Origin: Lumbricus rubellus
Lineage: Eukaryota; Annelida; Clitellata; Crassiclitellata; Lumbricidae
Length of the DNA: 64,000 bases
Assembly: GCA_945859605.1 (NCBI GenBank)
Contig: OX243825.1
Coordinates: 30,447,829-30,511,828 of the forward strand
Direction of reading: 5' to 3'
In this document: positions 10,860 to 21,549 of the stretch, one piece after another
Position numbering within the stretch: position 1 is the stretch's first letter
How the letters are laid out: each line of letters begins with the position of its first letter
Made by a program: the position numbers and the translations under genes
Notes under the pieces: generated by a model
What the model was told of the DNA's origin: nothing
The model's database searches: none
The model's input: only the letters and a program-made list of their open reading frames with translations

Positions 10860-11125
10860 AAGAACCAATGCAAAAATCTTAAGAATCTAATGACGACACT
10901 AACCCTAACACTAACCCTAACCGACCCTCTCGACGCAAAAATCTTAAGAATCTAATGACGACACTAACCATAACACTAACCCTAACCGACCCTCACGACG
11001 CAAAAATCTTAAGAATCTAATGACAACACTAACCCTAATTAACCGACCCTCACGACGCAAAAATCTTAAGAATCTAATGACGACACTAACTCTAACACTA
11101 ACCGACCGTCACGACGCGAAACCTT
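10860..11125. repeat. Tandem repeat, about 62-bp unit
   Basis: Four imperfect copies of a unit containing CGCAAAAATCTTAAGAATC, TAATGACGACACTAACCC, TAACACTAACCCTAACCGAC and CCTCACGACG. The CCCTAA runs look like telomere repeat but are interrupted. Confidence 0.85.
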
Positions 11126-11248
11126 ACAGGCTTACCCTATACGCGAACGACACTTAGGTCTTCTATGTTATAACCATGCTTAAATTTAACGATAAAGAGC
11201 GCTAACGTGAGACATACAAATATTATCATTTGGTGCTATGTACAGAAG

Positions 11249-11858
11249 GGTTCCACGACAACTGGTCTACCGACAACTCGTCTAACGACAACTCGTCTCC
11301 GGACAATTGGTCTAACGACAACTGGTCTACTGACGAATAATATTGATGAAATAGAAGCTGGATTTATGAAAATGGGATTTTAGCTTAAATGGAAGCGGGA
11401 TTGATGATTTTAATTCATGTATTTCAACATGCACCCATTTCTACTTCAAATCTAAAAACACCTTCATCCAGCTTCTATTTCTCGCCTGTTATTTTAGTCC
11501 ATCCAGCTTCTATTTCAGATATAAGAATACCATCATCCAGCTTCCATTACTTATGCAATTTTCTTATCAATCCAGCTTCTATTTGAGATCTAGAAATACC
11601 TTCATCCAGCTTTTATTTATCATGCGTTATTTTCGTCAATCCAGCTTCTATTTCACCTGTAAAAGAACCATTGTCCAGATTCCATTTCTCTTGCGTTTTT
11701 TCATCAATCCAACATCCACTTCACCTCTAAAAACTGTCATCCAGCTTCCATTTCTCAAGCGCTGGATCAGTTGTCAGTAGACCAGTTGTCGTTAGACGAA
11801 TTGTCCGGAGACCACTTGTCGGTAGACGAGTTGTCGTTAGACGAGTTGTCGTGACACC
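11249..11858. mobile_element. Foldback element, 9-bp TSD
   Basis: 610 bp, with perfect 9-bp duplications GTACAGAAG at 11240-11248 and 11859-11867. The left arm starts GGTTCCACGACAACTGG and the right arm ends in the complement of GGTGTCACGACAACTCG. Both carry 15-bp iterons, and the interior is the ATCCAGCTTC minisatellite. It is the same family as 4651 and 39704 in opposite orientation. Confidence 0.93.
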
Positions 11859-12290
11859 GTACAGAAGCCACCGGCTGATACGCAACCAAACGGTGATTAC
11901 TGTCTTCCCTTCTCTGTGCCTGTTTTAAAACCGCCGACGTTTTGTTTTCCACGTTGACTAATCACTTCCCCTGGCTACTGTGGCTAGTGAAAAAATTTAA
12001 TATTGACCGTGGATTCATCTACGTTGAAGATCCGAAACTGCATAGGCCTAGCAACTGCTCTCTTTGAACGCCCATCAACTACATGTAGTATAGGCTACCG
12101 ACTTTACTGAAAACCTAATCTCATCGTTCGACCACTGAGCACATCGTCCCCGTTTAGAGCTTGGCACAGTTCTCTGACTCAAATCATCATCCATTTTGCC
12201 TGAATAAACCCTTGTGCGTTTTAATTACACAACGGCTACTAACACAACTAAGCAAAATAATTAACCCGTTAACTATTGAAATAAGGCAGA

Positions 12291-12738
12291 ATGGTAATTT
12301 CGGCACCGTCCCTGGGCAAATTTCGGCACTGCCGGAATTAGACAAGATTTCAGTGCCGAAATTTGCCTCATATGTAGGCATCACTCTGTAAGTAGGTAAA
12401 ATAAATAATCTGCAGCTATGCATCGTATTATCGTTCAGCATGATGCACCATGGTGACCATACTTATTGAAAAATCAGTACTTTTAATTATGTGACCGACA
12501 CCAAATTTTCAACAGAGCTTTCTCTGAATTGAAAAATAAGTGCGAAAATGCTTCAAAACAAAAATGAACTAACAAAAGTGCTTTTAATGCGATTTATAAT
12601 TGGTTTTTAAACTTTTATAATATTGTAATGTTGAGATCTATGACGTCAAACCATAAGGGAATCTTAGTGCAAGATAGTTTCTCGGCTACAGAGGGGTGCC
12701 GAAATTAGCCCCATGCCGAAATTACCCCACTTTACCCT
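12291..12738. mobile_element. Possible element with GGTAATTTCGGCA ends
   Basis: GGTAATTTCGGCACCG starts the block and ATGCCGAAATTACCCC lies near its other end, with several more TTTCGGCA and TGCCGAAAT copies between. This is the layout of a TIR element with internal iterons. I could not find a target duplication, so the ends are approximate. Confidence 0.4.
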
Positions 12739-13374
12739 ATGTTTCGTATCGCTGAAGGACGCCTGCTTCATGTGGTCTTATGAACCGATTCACTTGTCAT
12801 ACGGAAACTTCCACCCTCCGACAAATGCCTTTGTAATCTAGGCTACCTCCAATATTTCATAAATTCGTGCTTCCAGTTAATATAAATTATCAGAGTCAGG
12901 TGTAGACCTTAGTCTGCATTGTGGCATATAGCACTTTAAAATGTCCATAGTATTTCCACAATGCAGTTCGCTGTTTTCGTGTGCATTCTTCAAGTCTTCA
13001 GTCATGGATTATATCTGAAGAGTGAATTGTCTCGAAGAGTAGCCTATAATGGTGTGGGTGCAAAGATTATTATTGTACTGTATGTATTGTAGTTTTTTTC
13101 CCGCCGAAGAACAACCGTCCGTCGTCCACGTCTCAGTGCTCCTATGGACAATAATTTTGAACTTCCGAGCAAAGATGACGGTAACTTTGTCTCTAGAGTT
13201 ACCGGTAGACCTTACTTTAGACCTTAGTCCTTCCCACTGCACATCGGGAAATGCAGCTTCTCCATTCTCGTATGTCGCACTGATTCGCAAATCACTGCAA
13301 GAGAGCTGCCCGTTCGTGGCGAAAAAGATAATAAAAATTATGATCCGAGCAGACAAGCTGCCGGCATTCATATG

Positions 13375-13580
13375 TCAGGGCTATGTGGATGGGAAAAGGG
13401 CCCGAGGAAGGCCGAGAAGAAGATGGATGGATGACGTGGAGGAGTGGACGGGGATGGCGATGGTGGACTGCGTGAGGACCGCGAGGAACAGAGAGCAATG
13501 GAGGAGGATGTCGTCGTCGACTCTGATCCCCGATCCGCAGCAATGAGGATGGGCACGACGACGACGACGACGACGATATA
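13375..13580 (+). pseudogene. LINE ORF2 C-terminal fragment
   Basis: Encodes GYVDGKRARGRPRRRW followed by about 35 residues to a stop. This is the GKR.RGRP..RW motif at the end of the reverse-transcriptase protein of many invertebrate non-LTR retrotransposons. A (GAC)n tail follows at 13555-13575. A related fragment with the same motif is at 48500-48718. It is severely 5'-truncated. Confidence 0.7.
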
Positions 13581-14045
13581 CGGGTGAAATAGAAATCAGT
13601 GCTTAGGCTGTTAAGCATTCACGCCTAGAAGCCACTTACAGATGACAAAATGGTTTAATGCAGCCGTATTTGCGATCTGAAACTTTGAAGTCCCAAAGAT
13701 GAGACCTAATTACAACTACATGACAATGCAACAAAAGCTACTGAAGCTCTTTCAAGCTTTGGCATTACAAAGGATTATAGACTGTGATCTGGCTGAAGCT
13801 ACTGTATGAGGCACACACTCCATAGTTTAATAACTTTTTATAGGCAACGCATTCTTTTTATTAATGGCGTCTATAAAACTGAACATAAAACGCCAACCCA
13901 ACGAGTCCTCACATTGATAACCTCTACCTATTCACATACGTCCATAATGAACTGCCATCAACACAGTTGACATTTAGATAGCCGATCATCAAGAGAATGT
14001 AAATCACATAACATATGTAACAGACAAAACAAAATACTGTCTTGA

Positions 14046-14299
14046 GAACTAATCTGTTTGAGGAATGTAGCTTAGAAGCGCTATTCGAATAGTTCAAGAA
14101 ATGCGTCGTTTTGAGGATTATCATAAAAATGATCATAGCAATGTTCTAAGAATTCCTTTTCAATATTGAACATTTCAGAACATAATCCACAGCCATACGA
14201 TCTCAAAGCAAAATCATCTGCGTCTTCAGTAGAAAGGAAGTGATTTTCAAAAAGAAAATATTCTTTTGGACCAAGAAAATTTCTTTGGGTTCGTGAATA
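14046..14299 (-). pseudogene. Detached C-terminal tail of ZNF D
   Basis: Downstream of the stop at 14300 the same frame continues with the conserved terminal finger (SYGCGLCSEMF ... LEHC) and DAFLELFE. A small deletion then shifts the last RLLSYIPQTD codons out of frame, and a TAG appears at the shift. So D once encoded the full tail, which is now separated by a nonsense codon. Confidence 0.8.
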
Positions 14300-15808
14300 T
14301 TATGGCAATCCTTTTCTTTCAACACGGCTGCTGTCTTCAGTACGCAGCTGAAATCTCATTCCTGAAGAAATTACAAATCCTGCGTCTCCACTGTTTTCAT
14401 GTAGATCACTCTTGCACAAATTTTTCACAGCGTGTGTTCTCGTACGCATGTTCAGATTGCTATTGCATGCATTTCCTTTGCATGTCTTCACATGACGTTC
14501 CAGATTACCCTTGCGAGTAAATGTTCCGACACAAAAATCGCACTTATAAGACATTTCTGCAGTGTGTGTTCCTGCATGGCGTTTGAGACTTTCTTTACAC
14601 GCATAAGCTATGCTACACAAATTGCACTTGAATAGTTTGTTACAAGTATGAGTAATCAAATGAATTTTAAGGTTATCGCTGCGTGAAAATGATTTCTTGC
14701 ATAAATTGCGCTTATATGATTTTTCGCCAATGTGGCTATTTTCATGTTTCTTCAGATACACCTTCAATGCAAATTCTTTGCCACACTGAATGCACTTGAA
14801 AGGCTTCTCTTGAGTGTGGCTAACAATTGTATGTCGAGTACGATCTTGTTTACTTGAAAATGATTTCTGACAAATATCACACTTGTATCGCCTCTCCCCA
14901 GTATGAATTCGTATGTGGGATTCAAGAAATTGTTTAGCTGAAAATGCTTTCTTACACAGATTGCAAATATACGGCTTTTCTCCAGTGTGGCTTCTAGTAT
15001 GAAAATCCAGATATTGTTTCGATGTAAATCCTTTGCAGCATAGACTGCATCTGTATGGTTTTTCTCCATTGTGGCTTCTTCTGTGGTATTCCAGATAACT
15101 TTTCATTGTAAATGCTTCGGGACAAAGATTGCATTTGTACGGTTTCTCACCAGTATGGCTTCTTCTATGGTATACCAGGTGTTGTTTTCTTGAAAATGCC
15201 TTCCGACAAAGATTGCACATGAATGACTTCTCTCCGGTGTGGCTGCTTGTATGGTATTCCAGATATTGTTTCACCGCAAATTTCGCAAAACAAAGATTGC
15301 ATTTGTATGGCTTGTCTCCAGTGTGGATTTTTATATGGTTTCTCAGATTCTGTTTCAATGTAAATGCCTTGGAGCAAAGGTTGCATTTGTATGGTTTCTC
15401 TCCTGTGTGGCATCTTGTATGGCACACCAGACTGCGTTCATTTGCAAATGTTTTGGGACAAAGAATACAATTGTATGGCTTAATTCCAGTGTGGCTTCTT
15501 GTATGGCATTCCAGATAGTGTTTACTTGCAAATGCTTTGGAACAAATATTGCACTTGAATGGCTTCTCTCCAATGTGACTTCTTTCATGGTATTCGAGAT
15601 TTTGTTTCGCTGCATATGCTTTGGGACAAAGATTGCACTTGTATGGCTTCTCTCCAGTGTGAATTCTTCTATGGTTCTTCAGTTGCTGTTTCACTGCAAA
15701 TGCCTTGGGACAAAGATTACATTTGTATGGTTTCTCTCCAGTGTGGCTTCTTCTGAAGCATGTCAAGTGTTTTTCTGTCCGTATTTCTGACACTGATTCA
15801 TTTTCCAT
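14300..15808 (-). CDS. C2H2 zinc-finger protein D, truncated (about 13 good fingers)
   Basis: An open frame of 502 residues. Thirteen canonical fingers run from about residue 28 onward. The finger before them (EKHLTCFRRSH) has lost its cysteines. Finger 13 has Cys to Arg, and the last one ends in Cys in place of His. Where paralogues read GKELHES and similar, D reads a TAA, so the terminal finger is cut off. The start is also damaged: the ATG of E and K aligns with ATA and a downstream in-frame TGA, and the present ATG is in a different register of the leader. It could still make a finger-only protein, but a decaying gene is more likely. The putative promoter block lies far upstream at 20629-20671, separated by inserted elements. 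Confidence 0.65.
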   Translation of the reverse strand: MENESVSEIRTEKHLTCFRRSHTGEKPYKCNLCPKAFAVKQQLKNHRRIHTGEKPYKCNLCPKAYAAKQNLEYHERSHIGEKPFKCNICSKAFASKHYLECHTRSHTGIKPYNCILCPKTFANERSLVCHTRCHTGEKPYKCNLCSKAFTLKQNLRNHIKIHTGDKPYKCNLCFAKFAVKQYLEYHTSSHTGEKSFMCNLCRKAFSRKQHLVYHRRSHTGEKPYKCNLCPEAFTMKSYLEYHRRSHNGEKPYRCSLCCKGFTSKQYLDFHTRSHTGEKPYICNLCKKAFSAKQFLESHIRIHTGERRYKCDICQKSFSSKQDRTRHTIVSHTQEKPFKCIQCGKEFALKVYLKKHENSHIGEKSYKRNLCKKSFSRSDNLKIHLITHTCNKLFKCNLCSIAYACKESLKRHAGTHTAEMSYKCDFCVGTFTRKGNLERHVKTCKGNACNSNLNMRTRTHAVKNLCKSDLHENSGDAGFVISSGMRFQLRTEDSSRVERKGLP

Positions 15809-15959
15809 GACTTCTCTCTATGATGTTTTCTGCATCAGTTGTAGTTGTCATATATATTTTCTTACTTCAGTGGAAATATTTTTGGCCAAAGTTTGCATAC
15901 TGTGGTTTCTCTGCGAGTTTCTGACGGTTTCCATTCAAGTCTTCAAGAGAACAAAATAA

Positions 15960-17160
15960 TAAATTAAAATAAAGTTTAATGGATAAGCTATATATTACAT
16001 TGAAAAAATACGGTTCTTGTCTGTTTCACGACCGCCAAACAAATTATACTGCTTTTTTATGAGTCTGTTTCGAAATTGTTAAAGAGAAATATACATATCG
16101 TGAGGGTCGGTTAGGGTTCAGGTGAGGCGTCGTGGGGTCGGTTACAGTTAGGGTTAGTGCAGTCATTCGGTCTCGTTTACGGTAAACGAAGTTATATTGA
16201 TGAAAAATATTTGCCGACGAAATAAAAGCGGATTGATCAAACAAATTCTTTCCTAAACAGAAGCTGGATCGATTAAAAGGATTCTCGCCATACTATAAGT
16301 TGGAATTATTATAGATTTACAACGCTAAAGTACACGTTACTTCTTGAAGGTCGTGAAACTGACAAGTACCACAAAGGCTACTTACATTCAAATCAATAAG
16401 ACGTTAAGCATTTGGTTTCAACAAGGAATATTTTAAATGTCTAAAATGTGCATGGAATTTCTTATTCTGAGGAAACTGGTAAAATGGGATAAACAATATG
16501 ATTATTACTGCTTCAACGGGTGTGTGAATGAGAATGCTTGAAATTGCTGAAAAAGAAGCTACAAATGTGGATGGCTGAAAAGGTGCACCAAGAGTTATTT
16601 TCAGTGCAGCTTTGAATTAAGTAAAAAAAGTTTATGTGAATGCCCCATGAAGCATATAATTATAGCTACTATGGGAGTCCATTCCAGACAACTTGGCCCA
16701 CCACGGAAAAGGCTCGATTCTGCATTGTTGCAGTATGCTACGTGTGAATGAAACAGAGGTCACTTCTTTCTGTGTATAGCTGAAGAGCTATGGCCTAGGA
16801 CACCCACGTGGAACAAATCCAACTTTTATATTACCAATAGTACACAGCGAATAATAACGTTGTTGTGAACACTTTGTTATTGCTGGTTACTCCCTTAGGC
16901 CCCGATCACATAATCTAGAGATACCGCGATGTGATTCCTTGATTGGCAAGGGATTTATCACGAGAATGCTATATAGTTAACTTATTTGACAATAATAGTT
17001 TAGTAATTATATTATAATTTAACTTGTGATTTTTAATTTGCACGTTTTTATTACCTATTAATACTTCTATGTATTGTAATGATGATCTGTGTGCGTTTGC
17101 AAATGGAATAATAAAGAAAAAACTTACTTACTTAGTGAATATTTGTTAGTGAACTATTTG
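15960..17160. other. Upstream flank of D: minisatellite, duplicated flank, possible LINE 3' tail
   Basis: 16090-16330 holds TTAGGG-like and GAAGCTGGAT units. 16400-16650 matches the upstream flank of E (29600-29730 and 30500-30720), where a MITE is inserted. At 17108-17133, AATAATAAAG followed by CTTACTTACTTA looks like the polyadenylated, tetranucleotide-tailed 3' end of a retroelement. No gene seen. Confidence 0.45.
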
Positions 17161-17163
17161 ACG

Positions 17164-17235
17164 GTGCCCAATTGTCGTGAACCAGTTGTCGTGAACGAAT
17201 TGTCCGTGAACCAGCTGTTGTTCAGTTAGTGACAC
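17164..17235. repeat. Orphan foldback iteron array
   Basis: Starts GGTGCCCAATTGTCGTG and ends AGTTAGTGACACC, with the iteron TTGTCGTGAACCAG repeated between. It matches the terminal arms of the 21643 element. No target duplication is visible, so it is a relic or solo end. Confidence 0.6.
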
Positions 17236-17589
17236 CCATCAATATAAAGTTGACCCAAAACTGCATTATGGTAATTTCAGGGTAAAAGTGTACTTTTGCG
17301 TATTTAATTATTAGCTTGTTGCAGCCTAATTATTCTTATTAACCCAACTTCCTAGTTTGGGAGAAATCATTATTCAATGACCCAGCTTCTGCTTGGGCAT
17401 GAATTCGACAATAAGTTGTTTCACCGAACCCGCTTCTGTTTGCAGTCTGAATTATTTTTCATCAAAATCATTTCAATTTAATTTTAAAATATTGTTCATC
17501 AGTCCAGTGTCGATTTCAGCGAGATTGCTTTAATAAATCCCACTTCTTTTTAATAAAAAGCTACTTTTATTAATCCGATTTCTTTTCTT

Positions 17590-19275
17590 TTTTTTACCCG
17601 AGGTACCTAGGATCCCTCGGGATTTACAGAAATTATGCTTGGAGCTGTTTTTGTGTGTTTAGAAGATCAGGCCTCGTCCTCCGCAACAGTATTAAAAGTG
17701 CCACGAAATGCTATGGCGTTGTAGCGCTGGATACAGATAGAAAGGCGCTGGAACAAAAATGTCACCTCCCGCGACTCACCAGAAATGACCGAGAGACGTT
17801 GGCCAACCTCGCGGATGAAATTGAGCCCGGCAGAGTTGATGGGGCCCAGTGTTTCCAGGGCAATGGGAAGAAAGAGGTGCGAAGATGGCAGCCCCACGTA
17901 CTTCTCGATTTTTCGTACGGCGGCTTGTTCCGCAGCGGATCCCGCCACATTTGCTGTGTGAGCGATATAGGATGCCGCGCAGGTGTGTAGTGTGTATCAC
18001 CGTGGCGTCCCAGGCCAGATGCTTGCCTGCTGCCCAGGGGATCAGTGTGGCCCCATCAGGTCTCTTGCCGTCTATGCGAGATAGACCAGACGGCTCTTTA
18101 CAACTTGGGACATCGGCTCTCTGCAACGCCCGCCAGACTATATCATTGATGGCGTGATGACGAAGGGACCGCCCAAAAGCCATTCTACATGCGAGACCGT
18201 GTTGGCCATCGGGGCCCACCAGAGCACCGCAGCCACATTGATGTGGGCTGCAAAGACTCAGACCCAACCGAAGACCAACTGCCACGCACTGCCTCATTGC
18301 TGAGGCAAAGGCCGCACGATGGGATTGGAAGGGCTGTCAACCAGTCGCCGGAGTGAGGGGAGCTCGGTAAACGTGTAGTTTAGCGTAATTAATTATTTTC
18401 ACGATTATAATGGCACAAAAAGCGTCTTAAAATATTTCTATCAACGTGCTATTGCCAAAGTGATGTATGATTATACTTCGAATAACTTAAAAAGAAGGAT
18501 TTCGATCGAAAAATTATAAAATTTTGTCCTAACAAACCGCCGATCCAAGTTGTTCAATTACGACCCTTTCCGGAAGTGGCGTGCGGCAAGCAAAAATTAA
18601 TAAGTAAGTAAGTAAAAGTCCAGCTTTTTCAATTGCATCGGTTGTTTTATGAATCCAACTTCTGTTTCAATAATAACTATTTTTCATCAATCCAGCTCCA
18701 ATTTCAGCTTGATTATTTTTATTACCCCAGCTTCTTTTTCTCGCCCGTTATTTTCGTCAACCCAGCTTCTCTTTCAGATATAAAAATACCCTCATCCAGC
18801 TTCCTTTACGTAAGCGTTTTTTCATCAATCCGGCTTCTATTTCACATCTAGAAATATCTTCATCCAGCTTCCATTTCTCATTTTGAACCTAGGACCGAAG
18901 TTTGACGTTCACGTTATTTATAGTCGCATATAGGCCTACGTCGATGGTTCGGGCGCGTATCACAACTTCCGGTCAGATGTTGAGTTCAACGGCGATTCGA
19001 ACGGCGATTTCGCGTGGGAAATGTGACATTTTAAAAACATATTTTCTGTCAATATTCGTATTCTTACGAAACTTTAAGTGTGTTGTTAGATGAGTTAGAC
19101 CATTGCAAGTCATTAGGATTAATTTACGGCGCTTTTTGTGTCGTTAAAACCGTGAAAATAATTAATTACGCTAAACTACACGTTTACCGGGAGCTCACTG
19201 CCAGCAAGCGCGCTCGGTCAATTGGGTTGGTGCTGTTACCCCAAACTGCCGATTCTATTTTGCAAGAATTCTTTT
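17590..19275 (-). pseudogene. LINE ORF2 C-terminal fragment, interrupted by a MITE
   Basis: Minus-strand reading gives, in order, IDRARLLAVSSPHSGDWL (split by a MITE at 18366-19188), then a Cys/His module with GPDGQHGLAC, FGRSLRHHAINDIVWRA, EPSGLSRIDGKRPDG and LAWDATV, then LETLGPINSAG, SGESREVTFLFQRLS and IQRYNAIAF. I recognise this as a C-terminal region found in many invertebrate non-LTR retrotransposon proteins. At least two frameshifts separate the parts. A short A-rich 3' tail lies at 17585-17600. Both ends of the MITE join to give a continuous reading. Confidence 0.75.
18366..19188. mobile_element. MITE with GGTAAACGTGTAGTTTAG ends, 8-bp TSD
   Basis: 823 bp bounded by inverted ends GGTAAACGTGTAGTTTAGCG / CGCTAAACTACACGTTTACC and a perfect 8-bp duplication GGGAGCTC (18358-18365, 19189-19196). 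It splits a LINE fragment. The interior includes ATCCAGCTTC minisatellite (18620-18880) and a TAAGTAAGTAAG tract at about 18600. Confidence 0.94.
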
Positions 19276-19457
19276 CGTCAATCCGACATTCAAGTTTATC
19301 TGGTAATTCTGGGAACGGCGGTCGTAAATTCCGAAACACTGTTTTCAGCGTCGAAATAGATATCAATCGCGTCATTCAATAGTTGCTATCCAACTTCTAT
19401 TTAGATAACATTTTTTCCCCGTCAATCCAGCTCCAGTTAGGCAAGAACATTTTCATC

Positions 19458-20094
19458 GGTAAAACTGTATTTTAGCGTATTTTATTCTCTCAAAATCGAT
19501 ATCATGTATTTTAGCGTATTTTATTATTTAGCGTGTGTATTTGTGTATTATGTTGATACGACGGGAGCTGATCGGTCGGGCAAACGATCGAAAAGGCCCG
19601 TGGCCGTGAAAGGGAGTTCCAAGCGCGGGTCATCTGTTTTGAGCGTCGGCCATCCTCGGACACTTCCCAGCCGGCAGTCGCGGACGGGGCAGAGTCGGAC
19701 TCCAACGCTACCGAGCTCTATACCCTCTCACGAGCGACCGTTTCAGACCCGTCGTGGCCGGGTAGTGAAGAGAGCGACGGCGCCTTGGCAGCCCGTCGTG
19801 CCGATAGTAGACACCGGCGAGAGAGTGGCTCGGGCGGCTCCGGTAATCCTGGTTCGAGGGAGACGCGCCCGAGGAGAGAGCCGTTCGACACCCCTCGCGC
19901 GTCGGTCGATGCAACGGCGGCGAGGGGGCGATTACCCCTGGTATGGACGCACGTTTGTCTCGGCTATGCCTTACTTGAAGTACTATTTGACAATGAACCG
20001 AAATCACTGAAATTCTCCATCAGTTTTAATTAAATACGCTATTTCTCTTAAGTTTACGCGTTTGGAATAAAATACGCTAAAATACAGTTTTACC
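19458..20094. mobile_element. MITE with GGTAAAACTGTATTTTAG ends carrying a GC-rich insert
   Basis: 637 bp bounded by GGTAAAACTGTATTTTAGCG and its complement, with a perfect 8-bp duplication TTTTCATC (19450-19457, 20095-20102). The terminal 80-100 bp are AT-rich, but 19560-19950 is strikingly GC-rich and open in more than one plus-strand frame. One frame (to 20010, 168 residues) is Arg-rich. Another contains Ser/Glu-rich SDPSWPGSEESDG. I do not recognise either. It may be captured host sequence. An AT-armed relative at 30816-32014 lacks this insert. Confidence 0.9.
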
Positions 20095-20199
20095 TTTTCA
20101 TCAATCCAGCTTCTATATTTCAGCAGAATGACTGCACTAACCCTAAAACTAACCCTAACCGACCATCACGACGCCTAACCTGAGCCCTAACCGACCATC

Positions 20200-20952
20200 A
20201 CGCGTCAAATCCCGCTTCTATTTCGTCAGCAAATATTTTTCATCGAATTTTTAAATTTTAAACGGCGAGACGCGTAAAACACGGAGGATGAAAACACGGA
20301 CTATAATTATACAAAATATTATATAACAGCGTTTCGGAATTTACGACCGCCGTTCCCAGGATTGCCGTTTATCTGATAGGCTAGAGCCTAAACACTGAAA
20401 CCCATGCAATGGCGAATAATTAAATAGGGCCTACGCTAAAATGCACTTTTACTTTCAGTTATCGCCAACGTAGAACTTGTTAATGCGTGCACCGACTTTG
20501 ATAAAAAGGACTGATTAAGAGTTAGAGAAATACCCGGTGAGGAGTAGAATCCCACGGCGAATAAAACGCGACGTCAACTTAAATTCAAAATCTGAAAAAT
20601 GGAAGAAACGTTCATTTCAATTTTAGCGATGACCGAAACAGTCACGTGACTAGGGCTATTCCAGAAGAAACTTTATTTTTATTGTTAGAATAACCAGAAT
20701 TCTTAGATTAAATATTTCAATTAGCATAGTGCCTGTCGCTTTTGCATTTTCAAATAATATCTCATCGCAGCGTCTCAAATAATTTAAATTAATTAGGAGC
20801 AGGACCTCTTTGAAACTGTGGCAAGACAATTATTCAAGGTGATAAGAAATTTCAACGATGGTAGCCTATTGAACTTTCTCGCGCTTTCCCTGGATCACTA
20901 CGATTGTTTGAGCAGACGCAACCAAATTATTTCCTTGTCACGTAGGCTATAT
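20200..20952. other. Upstream flank of D continued
   Basis: No gene seen. Contains a CGGCGGTCGT-type relic (20330-20360, similar to the ends of the GGC...GCC family), the putative promoter block, and TAGGCTA-type motifs at about 20381, 20861 and 20940. Confidence 0.45.
20629..20671 (-). promoter_or_regulatory. Putative ZNF promoter block (upstream of D)
   Basis: TCACGTGAC (20642-20650), a full USF/MITF-type E-box, is followed by TAGGGCTATTCCAG. Aligned blocks lie upstream of E (32071), F (39191), I (52451) and J (59801). The E2F-like part is degenerate here. Confidence 0.45.
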
Positions 20953-21549
20953 AGGGGAGAGCGGTGCAAGACGCCCATGCTAACGAATATTTGAATTTTC
21001 AGGCATGAAAAATTGATTGAATAGGAGATAGGGCCTAAATGGGTGTAGCACCTGATTGTAGGACATTATCCCCCCCGGACATTATCCCCCCCGGACATAA
21101 TCCCCCCCGGACAAAAGCCCCCCCGGACATTATCCCCCCCGATTTTACCTAGGACATTATCTCCCCCGGACAAAATCCCCCCTCTGTGCAATTACTCTGT
21201 TTCGTCATGTAGTTTATAAAGCCTAATTGCCCTGGTTTAGATCGCTGTGTCAACTTATTATTACCGTCACCGATAAGACTTAGGCTGCTAGTAGGCCTAC
21301 TGCCATTCAGATGCAAACTAGAGGCTTGTTAGCGTCATTTAGTCATTCATTTCTGGCACAAGGAGTTGTTAGTGTCATTTAATTAGGCAAATGAGACTTG
21401 CAATGTTCTTAACACATCCACATTCCCATGAACTACATCTGCCATGAACATTAATTTTGATGACTAGTGTAATAAATTAGTAATAGCCTATATTCTTAAG
21501 GGTATATTTAGACCTGTATTCTTAAGTTAGGCCTACCCTAACATATATA

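Noticed and set aside
13049..13374. N-terminal part of the 165-residue plus frame before the LINE motif
   Set aside because: Only the last part (from about 13375) resembles a LINE protein. The upstream part has no recognisable similarity and is probably chance reading.
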